Assembly: GCA_964627305.1 (NCBI GenBank) | Contig: CAZVHP010000004.1 | Location: 124,001-188,000, forward strand | Source of the DNA: WJKG01 sp964627305 | GTDB lineage: Bacteria; Zixibacteria; MSB-5A5; GN15; FEB-12 | DNA: 64,000 bases | Direction: 5' to 3' | Part shown: positions 24,888 to 33,245 of the stretch, in pieces | Layout: each line of letters opens with the position of its first letter | Numbering within the stretch: position 1 is the first letter of the stretch | Notes under the pieces: model-generated | Database searches by the model: none | What the model was told of the DNA's origin: nothing | Seen by the model: the letters and a program-made list of their open reading frames with translations, nothing else | Position numbers and translations under genes: made by a program

Positions 24888-26444
24888 TCATTGCCGCTGA
24901 CAATAGTAGACCGCGCTCCAGGATGTCGTTATGGGCGCACCGCTGCCGATAGTCAGGCTTCTCCGCCAACTGAAGTCGACCAAATGCTCATGCCGCAGCA
25001 ACTCACCATCGGGGCACAGGTAGTCGGCAGTGTTGTGAACAGAAATGGACATGGTGATGGTTCTGCAGTAGCGGACGCCTTGATGATACCACACGCGGGT
25101 CTGCGCGACAGTCATCCAGTACATCCGTGTCGCGTTAACATACTCCCGCCCCTCACACCATATCTGCAATGCTGTTGGGCTGAGGGCAGGAACGCCGGTG
25201 AGCACCTCCTTGATCTTCTCTGAGAGCGGCGGATCAACAGCAAGGTGGAGGTCGAAACGGAATGTATCCCCGGCGAGATGTACCGTATTGCCTCTGACTG
25301 TCATATTCTGCGGACTGACCCGGCGGCCATTCATTCGAGTTATCGCGCCGCTGAGAATGACGTCGTCGGGGTCGCGATCGCGTGTCTTGCCGCGTGCGAC
25401 AATGTCGGTCGGGACCGGAACCTCATCCTTCAACCACGCGGGGGTAAGGAACTTGGCATCAAGGTCAGTGATGCCCCATGCGTACATTTCGACCGTCGTA
25501 TCGCCCTCTGCCCACGTCGAGTCAAACTCCCATATGCCCGGGCTGTCCGGATAGTAGAAGGCGGAGGAGCCAGTATCCTGAATGGCCATCAGATACTGGT
25601 CGAAGAGCCAGTCGGCGTAGGCCAGATCTATGTCGTCGCTTTCCGGAAGGATCATACCGCAGGGATCACACGGTGGCTCGCCGGCGGCGAACAGGTATGC
25701 AACGAGGTAGGTCAGATCGCTTACGTTGACCACCAGATCGCAATTCATGTCGCCATGGCTGGGAAGCGGGCAAGCCGGGTCACTCCCGGGGGCAGATCCG
25801 CCGCTAAAGAGGTAAGCGACAAGGGACGTGACGTCGGACACATTGATTCCCGGTTCGCCATCGACATTCCCGGCATTCGGGCAGTGGCAGGTAGGTTGCG
25901 GATAGCCTACTGTGAAGCAATGCGGCCCGTCCCATTCGGGGGCCACCTCATTGCCATCGCCATATCCCCACAACCAGTGCCCTGCCGGCGGGATAAACGC
26001 CGAGTCAAGACACACCGCGTCGCCGGCGGCGGCATGAGGGAACTCGGTCGTGATGAGGTAACCGATGTCATCGTAGAAGGGGAACAATCCCGGGAAGGCA
26101 TGGGCGATCATCAGAAATGACAGGGTGTCGGCACCCTGACCGTCGCAGTTGGGGCACTCGTACATACGTTCCACGAAGAGCGTGTCAAGCCCCCCCTCGA
26201 TTTGGAGCGTGGGGGGACTAAACGAGGCGTTGTCAGAATACAGCCTGAAACCGTTCTGCAGGCGAAGTGCATTGAAGTAGCGATCGCTGTTCAGGCGAAC
26301 ATAGAAAGTGACTGGTTGCGCAGGGGTGAGGTATCCCGAGCTGTTCAGCCCGTCGACGAAGTGCAGCGTGACCTGCTGAGCCTCGGCTCCGACCGCACAC
26401 AACACGACCAGAGCCAAAACGGTGATAATGATTTGGCGATTCAC
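24888..26444 (-). CDS. Secreted protein with two dockerin-like repeats
   Basis: 518 residues from the GTG at 26444, which has GGAGG 6 bases upstream. Signal peptide (IIITVLALVVLCAVGAEA), a beta-rich domain to ~180, then two calcium-binding dockerin-like repeats at ~188-262 (GNVDGEPGINVSDVTSLVAY and GDMNCDLVVNVSDLTYLVAY), and a C-terminal ~250-residue domain of unknown type with several aromatic strands. Dockerins normally bind cohesins; in Zixibacteria-like genomes such repeats occur in many secreted proteins. Single-gene unit. Confidence 0.8.
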   Translation of the reverse strand: MNRQIIITVLALVVLCAVGAEAQQVTLHFVDGLNSSGYLTPAQPVTFYVRLNSDRYFNALRLQNGFRLYSDNASFSPPTLQIEGGLDTLFVERMYECPNCDGQGADTLSFLMIAHAFPGLFPFYDDIGYLITTEFPHAAAGDAVCLDSAFIPPAGHWLWGYGDGNEVAPEWDGPHCFTVGYPQPTCHCPNAGNVDGEPGINVSDVTSLVAYLFSGGSAPGSDPACPLPSHGDMNCDLVVNVSDLTYLVAYLFAAGEPPCDPCGMILPESDDIDLAYADWLFDQYLMAIQDTGSSAFYYPDSPGIWEFDSTWAEGDTTVEMYAWGITDLDAKFLTPAWLKDEVPVPTDIVARGKTRDRDPDDVILSGAITRMNGRRVSPQNMTVRGNTVHLAGDTFRFDLHLAVDPPLSEKIKEVLTGVPALSPTALQIWCEGREYVNATRMYWMTVAQTRVWYHQGVRYCRTITMSISVHNTADYLCPDGELLRHEHLVDFSWRRSLTIGSGAPITTSWSAVYYCQRQ

Positions 26445-26717
26445 GATATTCCTCCGCAAAGAATATGGTGGTACGGTCGGATCAATGAAGAGGGAAGACA
26501 TAGAAGCCCTGATAATCTCAGTATAGCGACCGGTGACGACAGGGTCAACGATAATCCTACTGCGTGTGTCCGGGTTCGGGCCAAAGGCGACAGCGGCCCG
26601 GTGCAACGCGCAAAAACATTTGACATTCGGGCGGTGACTGATAAACTGGATAATCGACTATTCTGCTGCCATGCCCTTCTGGTCGCGAACTGCGGAATCG
26701 TAACAGGAGGAATTGCC
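26445..26717. other. Intergenic region between the dockerin gene and the small ORF
   Basis: It holds the divergent control region. A plus-strand promoter is listed separately. No Mg-responsive (ykoK/mgtA-type) riboswitch fold was recognised ahead of mgtE. Confidence 0.4.
26620..26647 (+). promoter_or_regulatory. Promoter of the small protein-mgtE operon
   Basis: Perfect TTGACA (26620-26625), 16-base spacer and TAAACT (26642-26647). Predicted start near 26654, about 64 bases before the small gene. Confidence 0.65.
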
Positions 26718-26849
26718 GTGAGCGACTCGTATGGCAGTGGACGCTGCCAGCGTGCCACCCGCGAATTGACATTCGAGGAAGCCGACGATCACTTGCCCGG
26801 CTTCGTGCCCTCCGCGGCCGCCGTGGTGAACGGTCTGTATCCAATCTAA
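26718..26849 (+). CDS. 43-residue small protein or leader peptide ahead of mgtE
   Basis: A GTG start with a near-perfect AGGAGG 7 bases upstream opens a 43-codon frame (VSDSYGSGRCQRATR...) ending in TAA. It has an acidic segment (FEEADD) followed by PGFVPSAAAVVNGLYPI; no membrane segment. It lies 69 bases before mgtE under the same promoter. It could be a regulatory leader peptide, like those of Mg transporter genes in other bacteria, or an independent small protein. No homologue is recognised. Confidence 0.6.
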   Translation: MSDSYGSGRCQRATRELTFEEADDHLPGFVPSAAAVVNGLYPI

Positions 26850-26918
26850 GACGGGTTACCGACTCGCCTCCGGCCGGGGATCGTCAGACTGCACCATCCC
26901 GAACGGAGGAGGTGAACC

Positions 26919-28304
26919 GTGAGAACCAGAAATCCGCTTGTTGCCCCTGAGCTGCGGGAGATGCTCGCATCCGGAGACTCGCAGGCTCTCCGACATTTCT
27001 GTGAGTCGGTCCACCCTGCTTCAGCCGCAGAACTGGTATCCGCCCTGTCGGGTGAGGAGGCCTGGGGGGTACTTCGACATACCGACATGTCCCTTCGCGC
27101 GGAGATATTCAGCCATCTGGATCGGGACTTCCAGGTGGAGATTATCGAGATTCTACATCGAGGGGCAATTGCGCGCCTGCTGGCTGAGATGTCGGCTGAT
27201 GACCGGGCCGACTTGTTCAAGCACCTGCCGGAGGAACTGCGCGAGTCGGTACTTCCGGCGATGGCACACGTGGAACGGGAGGACATCCGTCGTCTTGTTG
27301 CCTACGAGGAGGGGACTGCCGGGGCAGTAATGACGTCAGATTACGCCACTCTCTCACCAGAACTAACGGCATCACAGGCAATTGAGCACCTCCGCGAGGT
27401 AGCACCCGATGCCGAGACGATCTATTACGCATACGTAATTGATGGTCAGCGTCGGCTGCTGGGGTTCGTGTCCCTCAAAGACCTGATTCTCGCCCGCCGC
27501 GGGGCCCGAATCAGCGACATAATGCACGGCGAGGCCATTTTCGCCCGGGTGCAGGATGACCAGGAAGACGCCGCGCGCAAGATCCGTAAATATGACCTGA
27601 TTGCCCTGCCGGTAGTCAATGACGATGACGTCCTGATGGGCATAATCACGCATGATGACGCTATGGACATCATTACGCAGGAGCACACCGAGGACATGGA
27701 GAAATTCATGGCCATCGCGGGCAGTCACGAGGACGCGGTGTACATGCGCAGTTCTGCCTGGCGTCATTTCAAGAACCGCTCAATCTGGGTGTTCGTGCTG
27801 GCACTCTTCGGGCTTGTATCGGGCTACATCATCCAGAGCTTCGAGGGCATGCTGCTGCAACTGGTCATCCTGACCACCTTCATTCCCATGCTGGCTGACA
27901 CGGGCGGCAACACCGGCAGTCAGTCGGCGACGCTGGTCGTGCGGGCGCTGGCGCTCAAAGAGGTCTCCCCCCGCGACTTCCGCAGAGTCCTTGCCAAGGA
28001 GTTCCAGGTGGCGATTCTGCTGGCACTGATGCTCGGAGTGGTAGCTTTCGGGAGAGTGCTGCTGTTTGGCGCCGGGTCCACCGTGCCCGAGGGGGTTTCA
28101 CTGGGCATGATTGCCATGGCGGTCTCCGTAGCGCTAGGGGTGCAGGTGGTTGTGGCAACTCTCGTCGGGGCGCTTATGCCATTGCTGGTCTCCAAACTCA
28201 ACCGTGACCCGGCTGTGATTGCCAGTCCCGCCCTGACGACCATCGTGGACATCACCGGGCTGCTGATTTTCTTCGCGACAGTGAAACTGATGCTGGGGAT
28301 CTGA
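26919..28304 (+). CDS. mgtE: MgtE-type magnesium transporter
   Basis: 461 residues from the GTG at 26919, with GGAGG 6 bases upstream. N-domain of helical repeats (to ~135; LLAEMSADDRADLFKHLPE), paired CBS domains (~140-260; GAVMTSDYATLSPELTASQA), a plug helix, and five membrane helices with the signature FIPMLADTGGNTGSQSATLV that lines the Mg pore. MgtE is a Mg-gated channel in the inner membrane. The preceding small SD-led gene may be regulatory. Confidence 0.96.
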   Translation: MRTRNPLVAPELREMLASGDSQALRHFCESVHPASAAELVSALSGEEAWGVLRHTDMSLRAEIFSHLDRDFQVEIIEILHRGAIARLLAEMSADDRADLFKHLPEELRESVLPAMAHVEREDIRRLVAYEEGTAGAVMTSDYATLSPELTASQAIEHLREVAPDAETIYYAYVIDGQRRLLGFVSLKDLILARRGARISDIMHGEAIFARVQDDQEDAARKIRKYDLIALPVVNDDDVLMGIITHDDAMDIITQEHTEDMEKFMAIAGSHEDAVYMRSSAWRHFKNRSIWVFVLALFGLVSGYIIQSFEGMLLQLVILTTFIPMLADTGGNTGSQSATLVVRALALKEVSPRDFRRVLAKEFQVAILLALMLGVVAFGRVLLFGAGSTVPEGVSLGMIAMAVSVALGVQVVVATLVGALMPLLVSKLNRDPAVIASPALTTIVDITGLLIFFATVKLMLGI

Positions 28305-28348
28305 GGCGGCCGCCTCCTTGGTTGCCGGCAAGCGGGCCGGAAACGAGA

Positions 28349-28374
28349 CCGCCCGAGCCAATTGGCCCGGGCGG
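28349..28374. terminator. Hairpin between convergent mgtE and the 28.4 kb gene
   Basis: 11-bp stem with one mismatch (CCGCCCGAGCC 28349-28359 with GGCCCGGGCGG 28364-28374) and an AATT loop. No T-run follows, so it is a weaker candidate, but its place between convergent stops (28304 and 28420) fits a shared terminator. Confidence 0.5.
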
Positions 28375-28419
28375 GAAGGCATCAAGTCATTGCATTGAGC
28401 GATACCGACGACAGCACTA

Positions 28420-29595
28420 CTACGCCATCGCTTCCAGCTCCGCCCTGTTGGTGCTGTGGGCAGCCTGATTCGGATCAAGCGGCACTGTCGGTGGCTCCAC
28501 CGGTTGCACAGGGAGCGCCGGCTGCTCGGCCGGAAGCTGTCCGACCGGCACAAAGCGTGCCTGCATCAGATTCATGGCGGAATCGACGCGACCAAAGAAA
28601 CTTTCGATCGAGCCAAGCATCTGGCCGCGAGCAATGTTCACCATCTGTTCGGAGAAGCCCATCTCTTCGACCGCCATATCGAAGAAGGCGTTGACCTTGT
28701 CAACCAGTTGCTCCTCGGCGTTGTTCAGGTAGGCATCGACAGCATCGAAAAAGCCTGCCATCATTCCGGCAGTTCCCTTTTCGGCGACATTACCGGCACT
28801 CTGCAGGTATGATCCGACAACCTGCGGCTGCTGCTGGGCGACCTGTTCGGTCTGGATATTCAGGCGCTGCAGAAACGAGAAGTTGAAGCTGGTGTCCATG
28901 CGGTACCGCAGGCTGAAGCGGCTCACGGTATGACGGAAGACATCCTGCTGATTCTCCTGAAGCATATTCTGTACCCGCAGTGAATCGCGGGCGAAGCCGC
29001 GAGCACGGAAATCGCGGCTGACCATCTCGAAGAGGTTGGCCTTGCCGGAGCGGAGCAGTGACATCGTGTTGCGGCGGACGGTCTGCTCGGGCTGCTCCAT
29101 ATTGGTTTTGGTAATCTGGGCGGCGTCAAAGGCCAGATCGGCCCGGAAACCGAACCCGGCGGCCGCATACTGCTGGATTGCGGCGGTGTCACCCTCGGCA
29201 AGAGCAGCCACGGTACTGGTGACGGCCCTCATATCAAACTGCAGATCGAGGCGGTAATTCAGTTGTGATTTCTGAGCGAAATAGTAGGTGCCATCGGGAT
29301 TGACATTGGGCGAGGTCGGCTCGGCTGTTGGCTCCGAGCTACGCGGCTTGATTTCGACACTGTCCTGCCGGGGAGTTTCAGCCGGCCTGGCCTGCTCGGT
29401 CGGCTTCTCCGTCGGGTAGCTGCCGGGTGTGTTGGCCGGGAGATAACGATCGGGCTGGATGAAAGGCCGACGCGCGGTTGCATTGGCCTGGCGATCGGCC
29501 GCGGGTGGCGGCTGGTGGGGGTCATATCCGGCCAGCGATCGGTAGCGGTTGAGCAGGGTATCAGCGGCGGCGGCAAAGAAACTGGTCAGGTCCAT
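28420..29595 (-). CDS. Hypothetical 391-residue protein
   Basis: Start ATG at 29595 with GAGG 5 bases upstream. No signal peptide or membrane helix. The N-terminal ~100 residues are a disordered Pro/Thr/Arg-rich linker after a short helix (DLTSFFAAAADTLLNRYRSL). The middle (LNYRLDLQFDMRAVTSTVAA) and RFSLRYRMDTSFNFSFLQRL look like two copies of one amphipathic motif, and the C-terminal third is helical with FFGRVDSAMNLMQARFV. No family recognised. Confidence 0.7.
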   Translation of the reverse strand: MDLTSFFAAAADTLLNRYRSLAGYDPHQPPPAADRQANATARRPFIQPDRYLPANTPGSYPTEKPTEQARPAETPRQDSVEIKPRSSEPTAEPTSPNVNPDGTYYFAQKSQLNYRLDLQFDMRAVTSTVAALAEGDTAAIQQYAAAGFGFRADLAFDAAQITKTNMEQPEQTVRRNTMSLLRSGKANLFEMVSRDFRARGFARDSLRVQNMLQENQQDVFRHTVSRFSLRYRMDTSFNFSFLQRLNIQTEQVAQQQPQVVGSYLQSAGNVAEKGTAGMMAGFFDAVDAYLNNAEEQLVDKVNAFFDMAVEEMGFSEQMVNIARGQMLGSIESFFGRVDSAMNLMQARFVPVGQLPAEQPALPVQPVEPPTVPLDPNQAAHSTNRAELEAMA

Positions 29596-29773
29596 AGATT
29601 CCTCGGCATGTCGGTTTTCCTGTTTATCTATTCTGAGTATCGGCAGGGTTGCTGATTTCCTGAGCAGCCGGGGCTGCCCCTTGACTTTCGGTAGTGATGG
29701 TGTTACTTGGCCAGAAAACAGCATCGCGGCGCAGGGAGAACCCCCGGCGCCCTTTCGTGAGGAGACAGCCGGC

Positions 29774-30259
29774 ATGAGTCCTGTTCATCCCGATACCCTG
29801 GCGGCCCTGACCTCCGGCATCCAGTCCGAGGTGGCCAGCTATGTGTTCTATACCGAGGCGGCCAAAAAGAGCCAGGCGGCCGAGCACCAGGAAGTTCTCA
29901 GGCAACTGGCGCTGGAAGAGAAACAGCACTTCCAGATCCTGGAGCGTCAGTACGATTCGCTGGTGCGCTCGGAGAAATGGATATCGACAGCGGACATTCT
30001 CAAGCAAGACGGCCTGCCCCAAATCGATGAGAAGATGAGCCGTCAGCACCAGGACCTGATCGACGAGGTCGCCCGGGCAACCAGCCTTGGTGAGATTCTA
30101 AAGATCGCGTTCCGGCTCGAAGAGGAAGCTCACACCTTGTTCTCCGGTGCCGCCGCCCACGCCCACAGCGAGGAAGCTCGCAAAATCTTCACGCAGCTTT
30201 CGAAGTTTGAGGAGGGTCACATGCGGATGGTACGCCAGATGCAGCAGGAGATGCTGTAG
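29774..30259 (+). CDS. Rubrerythrin/ferritin-like diiron protein
   Basis: 161 residues, four-helix bundle. Diiron ligands are suggested by IQSEVASYVFY, LEEKQHFQILE (ExxH), AFRLEEEAHTLF and KFEEGHMRMV. There is no rubredoxin domain. Start ATG at 29774 with GAGGAG 9 bases upstream. Such proteins reduce peroxide or store iron. Near a globin and rex, giving an oxidative/redox flavour to the region, though each is separately transcribed. Confidence 0.85.
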   Translation: MSPVHPDTLAALTSGIQSEVASYVFYTEAAKKSQAAEHQEVLRQLALEEKQHFQILERQYDSLVRSEKWISTADILKQDGLPQIDEKMSRQHQDLIDEVARATSLGEILKIAFRLEEEAHTLFSGAAAHAHSEEARKIFTQLSKFEEGHMRMVRQMQQEML

Positions 30260-30321
30260 GCACAAGGGTGTCAGCAGAGTTGTCGACCGGGCGGGCCTGT
30301 CCGGCAGGAGTGCTGGTGCGG

Positions 30322-30747
30322 TCAGCGAACTGGCATCTCGCTATGGCGGATAACGCTCTTGAGGATGGCAGCCATCACGCCCAGCAGTTCATCCCAGGCC
30401 TCTTCAAGCTCTCGGCTCCAATGGTCACCGGCAACCAGGGCCATCGCTTCCAGCATGGCTTCGCAGACCGGAGAAAAGTACTCCTGTCTGACACCGCGGC
30501 GGGCATGACTCAGTCCGATATCGAGCAGTTGGGATTCGAGTGCTTCCGGGTCGTTGAGGTGCTTGATGGCCAGGCCAAGGGCACGAAAGAAGGACTCCTG
30601 AAAATTGTCAACATTGGAGTGATCGAAAAGACGCCTCAGGGTTGGGTGCTTGCTCAGAAGAATGTCGAGAAACGCCCTTATCAGTTCATTGGGATTCCTC
30701 TCAAACAGTGCAAACGATTCCTGAACCAGAGCAGTGTTTAAACTCAT
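30322..30747 (-). CDS. Single-domain globin
   Basis: 141 residues. The helix-A/B segment ESFALFERNPNELIRAF, the CD turn LRRLF with Phe 41, and the F-helix LSHARRGVRQEYFSPVCEAM with proximal His 81 match bacterial globins of the flavohemoglobin/Vgb or sensor class. There is no reductase domain. It may bind O2 or NO. Read divergently from alr; the 30748-30993 spacer holds a small hairpin (30766-30785). Confidence 0.82.
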   Translation of the reverse strand: MSLNTALVQESFALFERNPNELIRAFLDILLSKHPTLRRLFDHSNVDNFQESFFRALGLAIKHLNDPEALESQLLDIGLSHARRGVRQEYFSPVCEAMLEAMALVAGDHWSRELEEAWDELLGVMAAILKSVIRHSEMPVR

Positions 30748-30954
30748 TATGTATCACCCTGTTGTGGCGAAGAGCCAGCTTCGCCGGACTTCGATGAGGT
30801 ACATGGACTTGTAGCCGCCCATGCCATTGCCTCCGAACGACAGGAGATCATGTGTAGAACGGTCGTCAGCGCGCTCGGTATTCCCTTTATCGACCACCCA
30901 AGAGAAATATTGACCACTGATGCTGCCATGCGTGTGCCCGGCGCGAACTTTTAG

Positions 30955-30983
30955 TTGAATCGGATACAGGCCGAAGGTATACA
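30955..30983 (+). promoter_or_regulatory. Candidate promoter of alr, probably leaderless
   Basis: TTGAAT (30955-30960), 17-base spacer, TATACA (30978-30983). The -10 ends 10 bases before the ATG at 30994; only a weak AGGCGAG could serve as an SD. Confidence 0.5.
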
Positions 30984-30993
30984 CTCAGGCGAG

Positions 30994-32157
30994 ATGGATG
31001 AACACATCAACAGGGCTCATCTGAGCTGGATCGAGTTGTCCCGGGGGGCGTTTGGGCAGAACATCGAGTCGCTGGCGCGTCTGGCCAGGGGACGGTTGCT
31101 GGCAGCCTCGGTAAAGGCCAACGCCTACGGTCACGGGCTGGCCGAGGTTGTGCAGATTTTCAACAGCCTTGGAAAAGTCGATTATCTGACCGTGCACTCG
31201 CTGGAGGAAGCCGCCGTCTGCCGGGTGGCGGGATGGAAGCGACCGATTATGGTTCTCGGCCCGATCCTTCGCGCTCAGGCCGAGGCGGTGCTGGAACTTG
31301 ATGTCGAGCCACTGGTAACCTCGCGCGAGATTCTCTCGCGACTTGGTCAACTCAGCAAGAAGCACCATTGCCGGATAAAGACGCATCTGAAACTGGAGAC
31401 CGGCACCAACCGCCAGGGGATCACCGAGTCAGAATTGGAACGTTACGCCGCGATCTACCACAAGTATCCGCATCTGCAGGGACCGCACGGGGCCGCAACA
31501 CACTTTGCCAACATAGAGGACACCACCCGCCACGACTACGCCCAGTACCAGTTGGCCAATTTCAACCGCATGACCAAACGTATGGCCGATCTGCGAATCA
31601 AACCGACCCTGCGCCACACCGCCAGTTCCGCCGCGACCATTCTCTTCGAGAAGACGCACTTCGATATGGTCCGCCCCGGCATCAGTGTCTATGGCTACTG
31701 GCCGTCGAAGGAAACCTATCTGTCGTATCGGCTGATGGGGGGAGCCAATGATCTGTTCGTGCCGCCGTTGTCATGGAAGACGCGCGTGATGCAGATCAAA
31801 CGGCTGGCGGCCGACTCTTTCGTGGGTTATGGGTGCACCTATCGAACGAGCGCCGAGAGTCGCATTGCGGTTCTGCCGGTCGGGTACTACGACGGCTACG
31901 ACCGCTCACTGTCCAACCGCGCCTACGTCCTGATCAACGGGCGGCGCGCGCCGGTGCGAGGACGCCTGTGCATGAACCTGATGATGGTGGACGTCACTCA
32001 CATCAGGAATGTGCGCTATGAGCAGCCGGCGATTCTCATCGGGACTGACGGTTCCGAACAGATCACGGCAGACGACCTCGCTGACTGGTCGGGCACGATC
32101 AATTACGAGATCATAGCCCGGCTGGCACTGTCCACGCCGCGCTCGATTGTCGATTGA
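30994..32157 (+). CDS. alr: Alanine racemase
   Basis: 387 residues. Alr interconverts L- and D-alanine for peptidoglycan. PLP Lys lies in LLAASVKANAYGHGLAEV; the C-terminal domain has VGYGCTYRTSAESRIAVLPV and GYYDGYDRSLSN, with the catalytic Tyr in FVGYGCTYRT and RLCMNLMMVDVTH following. The ATG at 30994 is preferred over the upstream TTG at 30955, which would lie inside the promoter. Single gene. Confidence 0.93.
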   Translation: MDEHINRAHLSWIELSRGAFGQNIESLARLARGRLLAASVKANAYGHGLAEVVQIFNSLGKVDYLTVHSLEEAAVCRVAGWKRPIMVLGPILRAQAEAVLELDVEPLVTSREILSRLGQLSKKHHCRIKTHLKLETGTNRQGITESELERYAAIYHKYPHLQGPHGAATHFANIEDTTRHDYAQYQLANFNRMTKRMADLRIKPTLRHTASSAATILFEKTHFDMVRPGISVYGYWPSKETYLSYRLMGGANDLFVPPLSWKTRVMQIKRLAADSFVGYGCTYRTSAESRIAVLPVGYYDGYDRSLSNRAYVLINGRRAPVRGRLCMNLMMVDVTHIRNVRYEQPAILIGTDGSEQITADDLADWSGTINYEIIARLALSTPRSIVD

Positions 32158-32270
32158 GGTCAAAGCGCTCCTTTGCGGACATGCTTGTACATTTTTTCAC
32201 GTAATCCGGCGCTAAGACATTGCTGTTGTTAATGATAGAATCGATCCTCGGCAGAAGTAAGACATTTTTC

Positions 32271-32299
32271 TTGACAGCGTAGCAGGGTGGGAATATACT
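32271..32299 (+). promoter_or_regulatory. Promoter of rex
   Basis: TTGACA (32271-32276), 17-base spacer, TATACT (32294-32299); 6/6 and 5/6 consensus matches. Predicted start at ~32306 lies inside the Rex operator. Confidence 0.85.
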
Positions 32300-32301
32300 T
32301 C

Positions 32302-32319
32302 TTGTGAAGTATTTCACAT
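32302..32319. promoter_or_regulatory. Rex operator (autoregulatory)
   Basis: TTGTGAAGTATTTCACAT matches the known 18-bp Rex consensus TTGTGAA-N4-TTCACAA at all but the last base. It covers the predicted transcription start of rex, so Rex with bound NAD+ should repress its own gene, with NADH releasing it. Confidence 0.85.
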
Positions 32320-32353
32320 GTTGCTCGTTATGGGCCTGTGGTGAGGAGAAATG

Positions 32354-33022
32354 ATGCAGTTTAGCCAGGCAGGCGGCCCCAAAAAACGCATATCAGAGTC
32401 GACAATACATCGCCTGTCTTTGTATTACCGCGCCTTATCCCTGCTGGAGAAGGAGAACTACGAAACCGTCTCCTCAAAGGAACTGGCCAAGCGGGAGAAG
32501 TTGACGCCGGCGCAGGTACGCAAGGACTTGTCTTTTTTCGGATCATTCGGTACACGCGGTTTGGGTTACCCTGTAACCGAGCTGAAGAAGCGTATCGCGA
32601 CGATACTCGGAATCGACCGTGTCTGGCGGGTCGGTTTGGTCGGTGTTGGCAATATCGGCTCGGCCCTGGTATCCTACAAGGAGTTCGCCAAGCAGGGGTT
32701 TCACATTGTCAAGCTCTTTGACAACGACCAGCGCAAGATTGGCTCAAATCACAAGGGGATGATTGTCTCGGATATTGCCAATCTGGAGGCCGAGCTTACC
32801 GATGCCCGGATTGAGGTCGTGATTATAGCGGTGCCGGCGACGGTGGCCCAGTACATAGTCGATGACGTTGTCAAGGCGGGGGTCAAGGCCATATTGAATT
32901 TCGCCCCCATCAACCTTCGAGTGCCTGAGGATGTATACCTTCGCAACGAAAACATGGCTATGGAACTCGAGTATCTGTCCTTTGCGATGGTGAACAATCA
33001 TACGCCCAAGCGCGTTAAATAG
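32354..33022 (+). CDS. rex: Redox-sensing transcriptional repressor Rex
   Basis: 222 residues (an ATG one codon upstream at 32351 is also possible; AGGAG is 2-5 bases away). N-terminal winged helix (SKELAKREKLTPAQVRKDLS, FGSFGTRGLGYPV) and C-terminal Rossmann domain (RVGLVGVGNIGSALVSY) that binds NAD(H). Senses the NADH/NAD+ ratio and controls fermentation and respiration genes. A Rex box overlaps its start site. No other Rex box was noticed in the window. Confidence 0.96.
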   Translation: MQFSQAGGPKKRISESTIHRLSLYYRALSLLEKENYETVSSKELAKREKLTPAQVRKDLSFFGSFGTRGLGYPVTELKKRIATILGIDRVWRVGLVGVGNIGSALVSYKEFAKQGFHIVKLFDNDQRKIGSNHKGMIVSDIANLEAELTDARIEVVIIAVPATVAQYIVDDVVKAGVKAILNFAPINLRVPEDVYLRNENMAMELEYLSFAMVNNHTPKRVK

Positions 33023-33093
33023 ATACCCTGCCTCAAGGACGAGTCGGGGGATATACCTCTTTTAAGAGCCTTCCTCTTCATGGAGGAACGGGG

Positions 33094-33124
33094 CGGCCCG
33101 TGTTGCCAACGGGCCGTTATTTTT
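33094..33124 (+). terminator. Intrinsic terminator of rex
   Basis: 8-bp stem CGGCCCGT (33094-33101) with ACGGGCCG (33109-33116), 7-base loop, followed by TTATTTTT. Confidence 0.88.
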
Positions 33125-33245
33125 CTCTGAGTGACGCTGTAGCCGTAGCCTTCTTCGCACTCCGGCATCGAATCTCTTGACAAGGCCCCTCGCAAGGAGC
33201 AATGTACGGACTGATCCACTGAGGACCACAGATGTATAAGCCGAT

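Noticed and set aside
26650..26718. Mg-sensing riboswitch ahead of mgtE
   Set aside because: The leader is too short and lacks the conserved ykoK helices.
30754..30984. 76-codon minus-strand frame ahead of the globin gene
   Set aside because: Overlaps the alr promoter; no SD; kept only as a doubtful frame.
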